Positions 25,162-32,676 of a stretch of 64,000 nt of DNA are shown piece after piece. Each line of letters opens with the position of its first letter. Positions within the stretch are counted from its first letter, which is position 1. Made by a program: the position numbers and the translations under genes. Source of the DNA: Collinsella aerofaciens (lineage in GTDB: Bacteria; Actinomycetota; Coriobacteriia; Coriobacteriales; Coriobacteriaceae). The stretch covers positions 4,571-68,570 of the forward strand of contig NZ_JAQLFJ010000004.1 in NCBI RefSeq assembly GCF_028206795.1. The letters run 5' to 3'. The notes under the pieces were generated by a model that did no database searches, had not been told where the DNA came from, and saw only the letters and a list, made by a program, of their open reading frames with translations.

Positions 25162-25902
25162 TTAGGCAAACATGACCTGGTCGAACGTGTAGAAGCCGGG
25201 CTTGCGGGTGACGAGCTTTTGCGCGGCGGCCAGCGCACCGTTGACAAAGATCTGACGGCTCGTGGCGCGATGCGTGAGCGTGACCTCCTCGTCCTGGCCA
25301 AAGAAACTCACCTCGTGCACGCCGGCGACCGTGCCGCCGCGCAGCGAGTGCATGCCGATTTCCTTGGGATCGCGAGCGCCGCACATGCCTTCGCGACCGT
25401 AGACAGGATGATAGCCAGCCTCAGACTCGGCCTCGACCACGGCGTCGAGTAGCAGCTTGGCGGTGCCGCTGGGAGCGTCGACCTTTTGGTTGTGGTGCGT
25501 CTCGACAATCTCGCAGTCAAAGCCGGGCAGCTCGCGTGTGGCCTGTGCTACCAGATGACGCAGGGCTGCGATACCGATGGAGTAATTGCCGGAGTGCATG
25601 ACGCGGACGTTCTGACCAAGCTCGCGCAGGCGGTCCATCTGATCGGGTGTGTAGCCCGTGGTGCCCGAGACCAACGCGGCGCCTGTACGCTCGACATAGG
25701 CGACGACGGCATCGAAGGTCACGACGTTCGAGAAGTCGATGATGACGTCGGCTGCCGGGGCGCTCTCGAGCTCGGACAGGTCAAAACCGATCTGGGCCAC
25801 GATATCAAAAACGGGCTGCCCGGAGGCGTCGGCAATGCCTTCGGCGGTAGTGCGGATGAGCGAGCCCATGCGGCCCGTCCCCATAATGACGGTCTTAATC
25901 AA
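25162..25902 (-). CDS. dapB: 4-hydroxy-tetrahydrodipicolinate reductase
   Basis: A 246-residue NAD(P)H-dependent reductase, step two of DAP synthesis. The dinucleotide motif is VIMGTGRMGSLIR; DVIIDFSNVVTFDAVVAY and VSGTTGYTPDQ follow; the catalytic DapB signature appears as ETHHNQKVDAPSGTAKLLLDA. The start is a TTG (25902) overlapping the dapA stop by 8 nt, with GGGAG 9 nt upstream, so translation is coupled. It is 39 nt before dapH. Confidence 0.93.
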   Translation of the reverse strand: MIKTVIMGTGRMGSLIRTTAEGIADASGQPVFDIVAQIGFDLSELESAPAADVIIDFSNVVTFDAVVAYVERTGAALVSGTTGYTPDQMDRLRELGQNVRVMHSGNYSIGIAALRHLVAQATRELPGFDCEIVETHHNQKVDAPSGTAKLLLDAVVEAESEAGYHPVYGREGMCGARDPKEIGMHSLRGGTVAGVHEVSFFGQDEEVTLTHRATSRQIFVNGALAAAQKLVTRKPGFYTFDQVMFA

Positions 25903-28204
25903 GCAGACCAGCTCCCTTCAGAGCATCGGTAAGTGCGGAACGCGTGTCGTCTGCCATGGGGCACAGCGGCATGCGGTAGTTGGCTTCGATCATACCCATC
26001 TGGGCGAGTGCTTCCTTGACGGGGATGGGGTTGACCTCGCTAAAGAGGGCGTTGATGAGCGGCTGGCCGGCAATCTGGATATCGCGGGCGCGCTCCACGT
26101 CACCGTCCAGATAGGCGCGGCACATGTCGTGCACGAGCTGCGGCTGAATGTCTGCCCACACGCTGATGGTGCCCGAGGCGCCCAGGCTCATGAGCGGTAC
26201 GGTAAGTGCGTCCTCGCCTGAGTACATGCGGAAGTCGTCGGACAGCAGGTGAGCGATCTTGGCCGCGTAGGCGACGTTGCCCGAGGCTTCCTTAATACCC
26301 ATGATGTTGGGGTGCGCGGCCAAGCGCTCTACGTTGCGCTCGCTGATGCCGCAGCCGCAGCGGCCGGGGATGTTGTACAGGATGCAGGGGATATCTACGG
26401 CATCGGCAACGGTCTTAAAGTGCTGGTAGATGCCCTCTTCGTTGGACTTGTTGTAGTAGGGGGTAATGAGCAGCAGGCCGTCGGCGCCCAGGCCCTGATA
26501 GGTGAGCGACTTGGTGAGCATGGTCTGCGTGGAGTTGGAGCCCGAGCCGGCGATGACGGGGACACGGCCTGCAACCTGCTTGACCACCGCGGCGACAACG
26601 GAGTTGTCCTCGTCGTCGGTCATCGTGGCGCTCTCGCCGGTGGTGCCCAGGGTGAGGATGGCGTCGGTACCGTTTTGCAGGTGGAAATCGATAAGGCGCT
26701 CGAGCGCATCGAAGTCGACACTGCCGTCTTTTTTAAACGGCGTCACAAGGGCGACGATTGAGCCCTCGAGATTGCGGATGTCCATGTTCTTCTCCTTCGC
26801 TCTCGCGATTTGGATGCGCTTGTTCCATTGGGCGGCGACCGCCAGGCGCTCGTCCTGGGCACGATGGCGGGCAGTATCGGCGCGCGACTTGGCCAGCAGC
26901 TCGCGGCCGCACGGCAGCACGTCGAGCGTGGCAAAGTAATCGCCCGGGCGCTCGGCACGGCGGATAAGGTCGACCGAGCCATCGGGGCGCAGCAGCACCT
27001 CGGCGGAGCGCAGGCGCCCGTTGTAGTTGTAGCCCATGGAGTAGCCATGGGCGCCGGTATCGTGGATCACGAGCAGGTCGCCCATGTCGATATGCGGCAA
27101 CTCGCGATCAATGGCGAACTTGTCGTTGTTCTCGCACAGATTGCCCGTAATGTCGTACGTGTTTGTGACAGGCACCGCGGTCTTGTCGGAGCCACCCGGC
27201 TGGCCCATCACCGTAATGTGGTGGTAGGCGCCATACATGGCAGGGCGGATCAGATCGACGGCGCTTGCGTCGACACCGATATAGTCCTTGTAGATTTGCT
27301 TCTCGTGGATGGCCTTGGTGACCAGGCAGCCGTAGGGGCCCATCATAAAGCGGCCCATCTCGGTGCAGATTGCCACATCGCCCATGCCGGCGGGAACCAG
27401 AATCTCATCGTAGGCTGCATGCACTCCTTCGCCGATGGCATGGATATCGTTGGCCTGCTGCTCGGGCAGGTAGGGGATGCCGACGCCGCCGGACAGATTG
27501 ATAAAGGCGACGTGTGCGCCGGTCTCGCGCTCCAGGCGCACGGCAAGCTCAAAGAGGATGCGCGCGAGCTTGGGGTAGTAGTCGTTGGTGACGGTGTTGC
27601 TGGCAAGGAATGCGTGGATGCCAAAGTTTTCGCCGCCCTTGGCCTTGAGCAGGCGGAAGGCCTCAAAGAGCTGCTCGGTGGTCATGCCGTACTTGGAGTC
27701 GCCGGGGTTATCCATGATGCCGTTGGAGAGCTGGAACAGTCCGCCCGGATTAAAGCGGCAGCTGACCGTCTTGGGGATGGGCCCCGCAACGTGCTCAAAG
27801 AACTCGATGTGGCTGATGTCGTCAAAGTTGACGATGGCGCCCAGTTTATCTGCAAGGGCAAAGTCCGCCGCCGGCGTGTCGTTGGACGAGAACATGATGT
27901 CGTGGCCGGTGATACCCAGCGAGCGGGCGATCATGAGCTCGGTATAGCTCGAACAATCGCAGCCGCAGCCGTATTCGTTGAGGATGGAGATGAGCGCCGG
28001 GTTGGGATTGGCTTTGACGGCAAAGTATTCCTTAAAGCCCGGGTTCCATGCGAAGGCGTCGCGCACCTCTTGCATGTTGCGGCGGATGCCCGCCTCGTCG
28101 TATAGATGAAACGGCGTGGGGAACTGCTCGACGATATGCTCGAGCGTCTCCTTGTCCACAAACGGCTGCTTGGCCGCATACGCTTCGCTGGGGATCAATG
28201 CCAT
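25895..28204 (-). CDS. lysA-dapA: Fused diaminopimelate decarboxylase - dihydrodipicolinate synthase (LysA-DapA)
   Basis: One open frame of 769 residues. Residues 1-470 are a PLP-dependent DAP decarboxylase: YFAVKANPNPAL (PLP Lys), GENFGIHAFLAS, LSGGVGIPY, EMGRFMMGPYG and the CENND/GAHGYSMGYNYNG active-site parts. Residues 474-769 are a complete 296-residue DapA: TLGTTGESATM, LYNIPGR (Tyr) and GIKEASGN (Schiff-base Lys). The first enzyme of the DAP branch is thus joined to the last step to lysine. An internal ATG (26785) with its own ribosome site could also give free DapA. A missing lysA stop (strain-specific or sequencing error) is possible; the frame is continuous here. Confidence 0.88.
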   Translation of the reverse strand: MALIPSEAYAAKQPFVDKETLEHIVEQFPTPFHLYDEAGIRRNMQEVRDAFAWNPGFKEYFAVKANPNPALISILNEYGCGCDCSSYTELMIARSLGITGHDIMFSSNDTPAADFALADKLGAIVNFDDISHIEFFEHVAGPIPKTVSCRFNPGGLFQLSNGIMDNPGDSKYGMTTEQLFEAFRLLKAKGGENFGIHAFLASNTVTNDYYPKLARILFELAVRLERETGAHVAFINLSGGVGIPYLPEQQANDIHAIGEGVHAAYDEILVPAGMGDVAICTEMGRFMMGPYGCLVTKAIHEKQIYKDYIGVDASAVDLIRPAMYGAYHHITVMGQPGGSDKTAVPVTNTYDITGNLCENNDKFAIDRELPHIDMGDLLVIHDTGAHGYSMGYNYNGRLRSAEVLLRPDGSVDLIRRAERPGDYFATLDVLPCGRELLAKSRADTARHRAQDERLAVAAQWNKRIQIARAKEKNMDIRNLEGSIVALVTPFKKDGSVDFDALERLIDFHLQNGTDAILTLGTTGESATMTDDEDNSVVAAVVKQVAGRVPVIAGSGSNSTQTMLTKSLTYQGLGADGLLLITPYYNKSNEEGIYQHFKTVADAVDIPCILYNIPGRCGCGISERNVERLAAHPNIMGIKEASGNVAYAAKIAHLLSDDFRMYSGEDALTVPLMSLGASGTISVWADIQPQLVHDMCRAYLDGDVERARDIQIAGQPLINALFSEVNPIPVKEALAQMGMIEANYRMPLCPMADDTRSALTDALKGAGLLD
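26783..26797 (-). promoter_or_regulatory. Internal ribosome binding site and ATG for stand-alone DapA
   Basis: AAGGAG (26797-26792 in minus sense) lies 6 nt before ATG 26785, exactly where an ordinary DapA would start (MDIRNLEGSIVALVTPF). Both fusion and free DapA may be made. Confidence 0.65.
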
Positions 28205-28217
28205 GTCCCGTAAACCT

Positions 28218-28282
28218 CGCTATCCAGACGGCGCCATCTGCGCATCGAATCCGCATAGCGTGGACCCAATGTCCGGATAGCG
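28218..28282 (-). promoter_or_regulatory. Long-range stem between riboswitch and lysA start
   Basis: In minus sense CGCTATCCGGAC (28282-28271) can pair with GTCTGGATAGCG (28229-28218), which ends 14 nt before the lysA ATG, next to the weak ribosome site GCGAGG. This may be the riboswitch expression platform acting on translation. Confidence 0.5.
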
Positions 28283-28292
28283 CTCCCGCATT

Positions 28293-28440
28293 GCTGCAGA
28301 CAGTCCTGCGGGTGTTTCCCGCAGGCCCACCAGGTTGTTCGTGCCCGAAAAACCCAGTTCGGCGGGTTTCACCTCCCCGCGGGGTCAAAGTCTGCCGACT
28401 CGCCCGCGGCTCATCGTGCCCGCGCCTCTATCAAGTGGTA
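28293..28440 (-). promoter_or_regulatory. Lysine riboswitch (L-box)
   Basis: Read on the minus strand: GATAGAGGCGCGGGC (from 28432 down) matches the invariant 5' part. Then come GGGGAGGTG...GCCGAA, a P4-type hairpin (CTGGGTTTTTCGGGCACG region), the P5 hairpin CCTGCGGG-AAACA-CCCGCAGG, and GGACTGTC closing P1. The order and core bases fit RF00168. It lies directly upstream of lysA-dapA-dapB-dapH, the expected target. GC-rich stems replace the usual AT-rich ones. Confidence 0.85.
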
Positions 28441-28584
28441 ACGACCCTACCACGTTGCACTTTACCAAACAAGAGTATTCGTATATAACGTTTAAAAAAT
28501 GCAGGGATATGCTAGAAACAAGGGTGCGGCAATCTTGCGGCACAATAAGACGGTAACTGGCGCGCACCTATGAAAGGAACCTTT

Positions 28585-29772
28585 ATGACCGAGCTCCAAG
28601 AACTCCGTCGCTATCGCCGCGATCTCCATCGCATTCCGGAGCTCGACTTCGATCTTCCGCAAACCATCGCCTATATCGAGGGCGTGCTCGCCCCGCTCGC
28701 CTGCGAGGTGACCCATCCGTGTCCCAGCTGCGTCTGCGCTTTCTTCGATGCCGGCACGGGCGCCGCGCATGCCACGGCGATTCGCGCCGACATGGACGCC
28801 CTGCCCATCGCGGAGGCAACGGGCGCGGCCTTTGCCTCGACGCATCCCGGTAAGATGCATGCGTGCGGTCACGACGGTCACATGGCCATGGCTCTCGCGG
28901 TGGCGACTTTTGTCGACCGAGCGATTCGTGAGCAGCCGGGCGCCATCAAGCGCAACGTGCTCTTTGTGTTTCAGCCGGCCGAGGAAACGACCGGTGGCGC
29001 CAAGACGGTGTGTGAGAGCGGCGTATTCGAGCGCTACGGGGCGGATCGCATCTTTGGCTTCCACGTATGGCCCGATTTGCCCGCCGGCACGTTGGCGAGC
29101 TGTTCCGGTCCGCTGCTAGCGCGTTCGAGCGAGACGCATGTGCACATTCACGGGATGAGCATCCATATCGCCAAGACCTATGGCGTACCGGTCGAGGAGT
29201 CGCACGATGCCGCATTGGCGGCAGCGAAGTTTTTGGTTGCTGAGCGCGAGCTGATGGACGAGTTGGGCGCCGACGAGCCCTGTATCGGTAAGTTTGGTCT
29301 GCTGCGGGCCGGTTCGGTTTGCAACGCGGTGGCGGGGGAGGCCCATGTGGCCGGAAGCCTGCGTGTGTTTACGGACGACATGTTCGACCGTGCACGCGAG
29401 GGTGTGTGCCGCGTGCTTGATGAGGCATGCGCTGCAACGGGCTGCACGTACGATCTCGACTTTGCCGAGGGCTATCCACCGGTCGATAACGACCCTGAGT
29501 TGTTTGCCCGAATCGCGCCCGCTCTGCCCGAATTGCAGCTCGTGGACGAGCCGCTGCTAATCGCCGAGGATTTCGCGTTCTATCAGCGGCATCTGCCGGG
29601 CGTGTTCTTCTTGCTGGGCACGGGCGTGCCAGAGGGGCAAGACAACCCGAGCGATTCGGATGGCTGTCCCGCCTATGCTACAAGCGCCCTGCATACCGAT
29701 AGCATGCTCTTCGACGAGGAAATCCTACTCAAAGGCCTCGATGCCTACAAACGATTGCTTGGCTTGGAGTGA
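28585..29772 (+). CDS. M20-family amidohydrolase, probable N-acetyl-diaminopimelate deacetylase
   Basis: A 395-residue M20D metallohydrolase. The metal motifs are IRADMDALPI, MHACGHDGHMAMAL and FQPAEETTGGAKTV, and the catalytic/dimer segment has FGFHVWPDLPAG. Members deacetylate N-acetyl amino acids. Because dapH lies divergently next door, the most likely substrate is N-acetyl-L,L-diaminopimelate (B. subtilis YkuR role), an inference from context. ATG 28585 follows AAAGGA; the ATG at 28570 has no ribosome site. It runs into the small membrane-protein gene with a 2 nt gap. Confidence 0.85.
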   Translation: MTELQELRRYRRDLHRIPELDFDLPQTIAYIEGVLAPLACEVTHPCPSCVCAFFDAGTGAAHATAIRADMDALPIAEATGAAFASTHPGKMHACGHDGHMAMALAVATFVDRAIREQPGAIKRNVLFVFQPAEETTGGAKTVCESGVFERYGADRIFGFHVWPDLPAGTLASCSGPLLARSSETHVHIHGMSIHIAKTYGVPVEESHDAALAAAKFLVAERELMDELGADEPCIGKFGLLRAGSVCNAVAGEAHVAGSLRVFTDDMFDRAREGVCRVLDEACAATGCTYDLDFAEGYPPVDNDPELFARIAPALPELQLVDEPLLIAEDFAFYQRHLPGVFFLLGTGVPEGQDNPSDSDGCPAYATSALHTDSMLFDEEILLKGLDAYKRLLGLE

Positions 29773-29774
29773 CG

Positions 29775-30098
29775 ATGGAGCGACGCCGACAGTCTGCCGT
29801 GTATAGTCCTGGTGGGTGTGGGTGCGGCTTGCTGCTGCTCCCGGTTATTGCTGTGAGCATTGGCGTGATGTTTGCGCTTGCTGGGCTGGCTGCGGCGGCA
29901 CTCGTACTGTTTATCACTGCCATCGGCGTGACGATTTGGCTCTGCCGCAATCGCGAGCAACGCCGTGCCGACGGTAAAACCAATGTCGGCTGGGTCATCT
30001 TTCTAATCATTGCGTACCTGCTGAGTGTCAGCTACCTTGTTTTCTTTGTCCTGTTGATGATCAGTGCCTTTACCGGGGAATCCGTCACGGTGGGTTGA
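29775..30098 (+). CDS. Small membrane protein, unknown function
   Basis: A 107-residue protein with a short Arg-rich N-terminus and three hydrophobic segments: roughly residues 16-35 (GCGLLLLPVIAVSIGVMFAL), 37-57 and 74-98. A positively charged loop (CRNREQRRADGKTN) separates the second and third. Nothing in it points to a family. It starts 2 nt after the M20 stop and is probably co-transcribed. Confidence 0.6.
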   Translation: MERRRQSAVYSPGGCGCGLLLLPVIAVSIGVMFALAGLAAAALVLFITAIGVTIWLCRNREQRRADGKTNVGWVIFLIIAYLLSVSYLVFFVLLMISAFTGESVTVG

Positions 30099-30202
30099 TC
30101 ACCACTGGCAGACGGTCGCGCAAAGTGCGTTTGCTCGGCGCTTGGACAACTGCATTGGCCGTTTACCGCAACCTTAGCTCTCAGCTAATGAATTCAAGTT
30201 CA

Positions 30203-30256
30203 ATCCTTCCTACGATGTGCTGTGTGCCGGCACGGTAGCCGGATCGTAGGAAGGAT
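30203..30256 (+). promoter_or_regulatory. Ribosome-site-sequestering hairpin before the FxLYD-type gene
   Basis: ATCCTTCCTACGAT (30203-30216) is perfectly complementary to ATCGTAGGAAGGAT (30243-30256). The right arm contains AGGAAGGA, the ribosome site for ATG 30262. The 26 nt between arms holds GTGC/GCAC. Folding would block translation. Confidence 0.65.
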
Positions 30257-30261
30257 GAATA

Positions 30262-30705
30262 ATGGCAAAAGAGGGAAAGAAGCCGATCGGCAAGATTGTC
30301 CTAGGCATCATCGTGGTGCTGGTTATCGTCGGTGCCGTGGGCTCTATGGGCGGCAACTCAACCGATTCGTCTGCGAGCGATTCGGCAAAACCTGCCGAGA
30401 TGACACAGCAGGCTGAGGAGCAAAAAGAACCGCAAGAACCGTATACCATTGCTGACGAGGCTGAAGACACTTCCAATCAGTTTACCTATAAGATCACGGG
30501 CACGCTGACCAATAACACGGACAAGGAAAAGAGCTACATTCAGATTGAGTATGTTCTGTATGATGCCGATGGCAACCAGGTTGGAACGGCTCTTGCAAAC
30601 ACCAATCATCTGAAGGCGGGCGGCTCCTGGAAGTTCGAGGCGCTGGGTACGGTGTCTCCCGACCAGGTTGCTAGCTGGGAGCGTTCGGACGTAAGCGGTT
30701 TCTAG
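30262..30705 (+). CDS. Secreted/membrane-anchored FxLYD-like domain protein
   Basis: A 147-residue protein. A single N-terminal membrane segment (IVLGIIVVLVIVGAVGSM, residues 12-29) is followed by a Ser/Glu-rich linker (33-65). A small beta-sandwich-like domain then runs to the end: YKITGTLTNNTDKEKSYIQI, EYVLYDADGNQVG and KFEAL. This pattern fits FxLYD/DUF3426-type extracellular domains of unknown ligand. Translation is probably limited by the upstream hairpin that hides its ribosome site. Confidence 0.7.
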   Translation: MAKEGKKPIGKIVLGIIVVLVIVGAVGSMGGNSTDSSASDSAKPAEMTQQAEEQKEPQEPYTIADEAEDTSNQFTYKITGTLTNNTDKEKSYIQIEYVLYDADGNQVGTALANTNHLKAGGSWKFEALGTVSPDQVASWERSDVSGF

Positions 30706-30737
30706 CATGTTGCATGCACTGGGGGAGGTGAAGTCGT

Positions 30738-31160
30738 ATGCCCGATAAAAAGCTGACCGAGGAGTTGCTCAACGAGCTTCTCGATGCGCCGAACATCGAT
30801 GGCTATATCAGGGAGCACGACTTTGCCGCCCCGTCGCTTTCGGACTATCTGAAGCAGCTGCTGCAGGAAAAGGGCTTGGAGCGTTCGCGCGTGGTTCGTA
30901 TGGCCGATCTCAATGAGACCTTTGGCTATCAGATCTTTACTGGTGCGCGTCACCCGAGTCGCAATAAGGTGCTGCAGATTGCCTTTGCGATGGCGCTGAC
31001 GCTCAAAGAGACCAACCGTGCGCTGACGGCTGCCGGGGTAAGCGTCCTTAACTGCAAGGATCGCCGTGATGCGATTATCATCTTTTGCATCGATCGCGGG
31101 TGTAGCCTCCAAAAGGTCAACGAGGAGCTGTATCGCTTTGGCGAGGAGACGGTGAGTTAG
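30738..31160 (+). CDS. HTH (XRE-like) protein paired with a Ser/Thr kinase
   Basis: A 140-residue soluble protein. A helix-turn-helix core is visible at residues 40-105: LKQLLQEKGLERSRVVRMADLN, then GARHPSRNKVLQIAFAMALT. A helical tail follows (RDAIIIFCIDRGCSLQKVNEELYRFGEE). Small HTH proteins of this type often lie next to Hanks-type kinases in gut bacteria and may be their targets or regulators. It begins 32 nt after the FxLYD gene and precedes the kinase by about 100 nt. Function inferred from context. Confidence 0.65.
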   Translation: MPDKKLTEELLNELLDAPNIDGYIREHDFAAPSLSDYLKQLLQEKGLERSRVVRMADLNETFGYQIFTGARHPSRNKVLQIAFAMALTLKETNRALTAAGVSVLNCKDRRDAIIIFCIDRGCSLQKVNEELYRFGEETVS

Positions 31161-31208
31161 CGGCTGATATCTGAGCCGGCGGAGCTGCCGAACAACGATG
31201 CAAACGAA

Positions 31209-31240
31209 CGGGGCGCGGATGCCATGGGGTGTCTGCGCCC
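31209..31240 (+). other. Hairpin in the leader of the Ser/Thr kinase gene
   Basis: GGGGCGCGGAT and GTGTCTGCGCCC can pair around CCATGG. It lies 18 nt before the kinase start and has no T run; role unclear. Confidence 0.4.
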
Positions 31241-31258
31241 TGCGCTATGATGGAGGCT

Positions 31259-32638
31259 ATGGATACTCAGACCCCAACATATCCCGATGACGAGCTGACC
31301 GCAGCGCTTGCCGAGCACCTGGCGTCGCTCGATCGCGACGACAGCTATCGCGTGGAGCGTGTACTTAAGCGCTCGTCCGTTGAAACAACTGAGCTCGTGT
31401 ACTTTGAAGGAACCGGCGGTGGTTCGCTCGGCCCCTTTGTCCGTAAACGCATCGATGCTTCGGCTCAAATCGGCGGGGCATACGAGCGTCTGTTTGCCGC
31501 TCAACGGGCGGGCAGGCGTTTTGAGCACCTGCCCAGAATCGTCGATTGCCGTCGTGTGGGCGACGAGCTTAACGTGGTTATGGAATATATCGAAGGAGAG
31601 ACGCTCGGGGTGCTGGTGGACCGTCTGGGAGCCACCCCCGATTATGCATGTGAATTGTATCCTGCCCTTTGCGACGCCGTGGGCGAGCTCCATGCCGGTT
31701 TTGCAATGGCGGGGGAGACGTCGGCGCCGGTGATCCATCGCGACCTCAAGCCATCGAATATCATCGTGACAGGTGCGAGCCGTACGCTCGATGAGGGCCT
31801 GACGTTTTCATCGCTGGTGATTATCGACTTGGGGATCGCGCGCGTATGGCGCGATGGCGCCGATGCCGACACCGTCAAGTTTGGCACGCGACCCTATGCG
31901 CCGCCCGAGCAGTATGGGTTTGGGCAGACGAGTGTGCGCAGCGACGTCTACGCACTTGGCGCCCTGTTGTTCTTCTGCTTGACGGGAATCGACCCTAAAC
32001 CAGGGCTCGACATGCGCGAGCAATGCGAGGCGCGTGGCATTCCCACTCCACTTGCCGATGTCATCTGCATGTCGATGGCGCTCGACCCGGCTAAGCGTTT
32101 TGCGAGTGCGGAAGCGTTGGGACGGGCTACGCGCGCGGCATACGATCTGAGTCGCCCCGTGCGGCCTCCTGCGCCTGCGCCTGTCCGTACTCCGGCCTCG
32201 GAGACGGTGTTGACGCCCCAAGGGCTCCAGAACCCCGCAGGGCTTCCTAGGCCTGCCGCCTCCGCTGCATGCGGTCTGCTCTCTCGCGTTCCGGAGTCTC
32301 TGGGGCGCATTTGGAATACGCTTGTCTGCTTCTCGCTACTTGTGTTCTTTGCCGGAAGTCACTTTGCCGTCTTTCACCCCACGGGAGCAAACCAAAGCTA
32401 CCCGACGTGGCTTCTCATAATCGAGTATTTTTTCTTTGTCGATGGCCTTATGGTGCTTATGCATTTTGCGCTGCTCGATAAGCGCCGTCTTCGTCGGCGA
32501 TTCGCACTGCTTGACAGCTATCGCGGCAAGAAACTCGCGAAACTCTGGCTCAAGGCATTGGGTGTGCTGCTCCTATGTATGATCGTCATAGTCGCGGTTG
32601 CCAATGCGACCGGCGTCGTCGATACCTCCGCTACCTAA
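31259..32638 (+). CDS. Hanks-type serine/threonine protein kinase with C-terminal membrane segments
   Basis: A 459-residue protein. The kinase domain (about 20-290) has the catalytic loop VIHRDLKPSNIIV, the metal motif as DLGIAR instead of DFG, and GTRPYAPPEQYGFGQTSVRSDVYALG (activation segment, APE-type). The Gly-rich loop is weak. A Pro-rich linker (300-330) precedes two hydrophobic segments (about 350-375 and 385-405) and a third near the end, so the kinase faces the cytosol. No PASTA domains are present. ATG 31259 was chosen for GGAGG just upstream, although spacing is tight; 31250 is an alternative. Confidence 0.82.
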   Translation: MDTQTPTYPDDELTAALAEHLASLDRDDSYRVERVLKRSSVETTELVYFEGTGGGSLGPFVRKRIDASAQIGGAYERLFAAQRAGRRFEHLPRIVDCRRVGDELNVVMEYIEGETLGVLVDRLGATPDYACELYPALCDAVGELHAGFAMAGETSAPVIHRDLKPSNIIVTGASRTLDEGLTFSSLVIIDLGIARVWRDGADADTVKFGTRPYAPPEQYGFGQTSVRSDVYALGALLFFCLTGIDPKPGLDMREQCEARGIPTPLADVICMSMALDPAKRFASAEALGRATRAAYDLSRPVRPPAPAPVRTPASETVLTPQGLQNPAGLPRPAASAACGLLSRVPESLGRIWNTLVCFSLLVFFAGSHFAVFHPTGANQSYPTWLLIIEYFFFVDGLMVLMHFALLDKRRLRRRFALLDSYRGKKLAKLWLKALGVLLLCMIVIVAVANATGVVDTSAT

Positions 32639-32643
32639 AAGAA

Positions 32644-32666
32644 AAAGGGCCCCATTGGGGCCCTTT
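32644..32666. terminator. Bidirectional terminator between kinase and secreted hydrolase
   Basis: AAAGGGCCCC, loop ATTG, GGGGCCCTTT (stem within 32644-32666), serving convergent genes; A-rich on its left side gives the U tract for the minus strand. Confidence 0.8.
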
Positions 32667-32676
32667 GCAGTTGCAC

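Noticed and set aside
28293..28440. A T-box leader in front of lysA
   Set aside because: No GGTGG-type T-box sequence was found on that strand, whereas the lysine riboswitch core bases are present in order.
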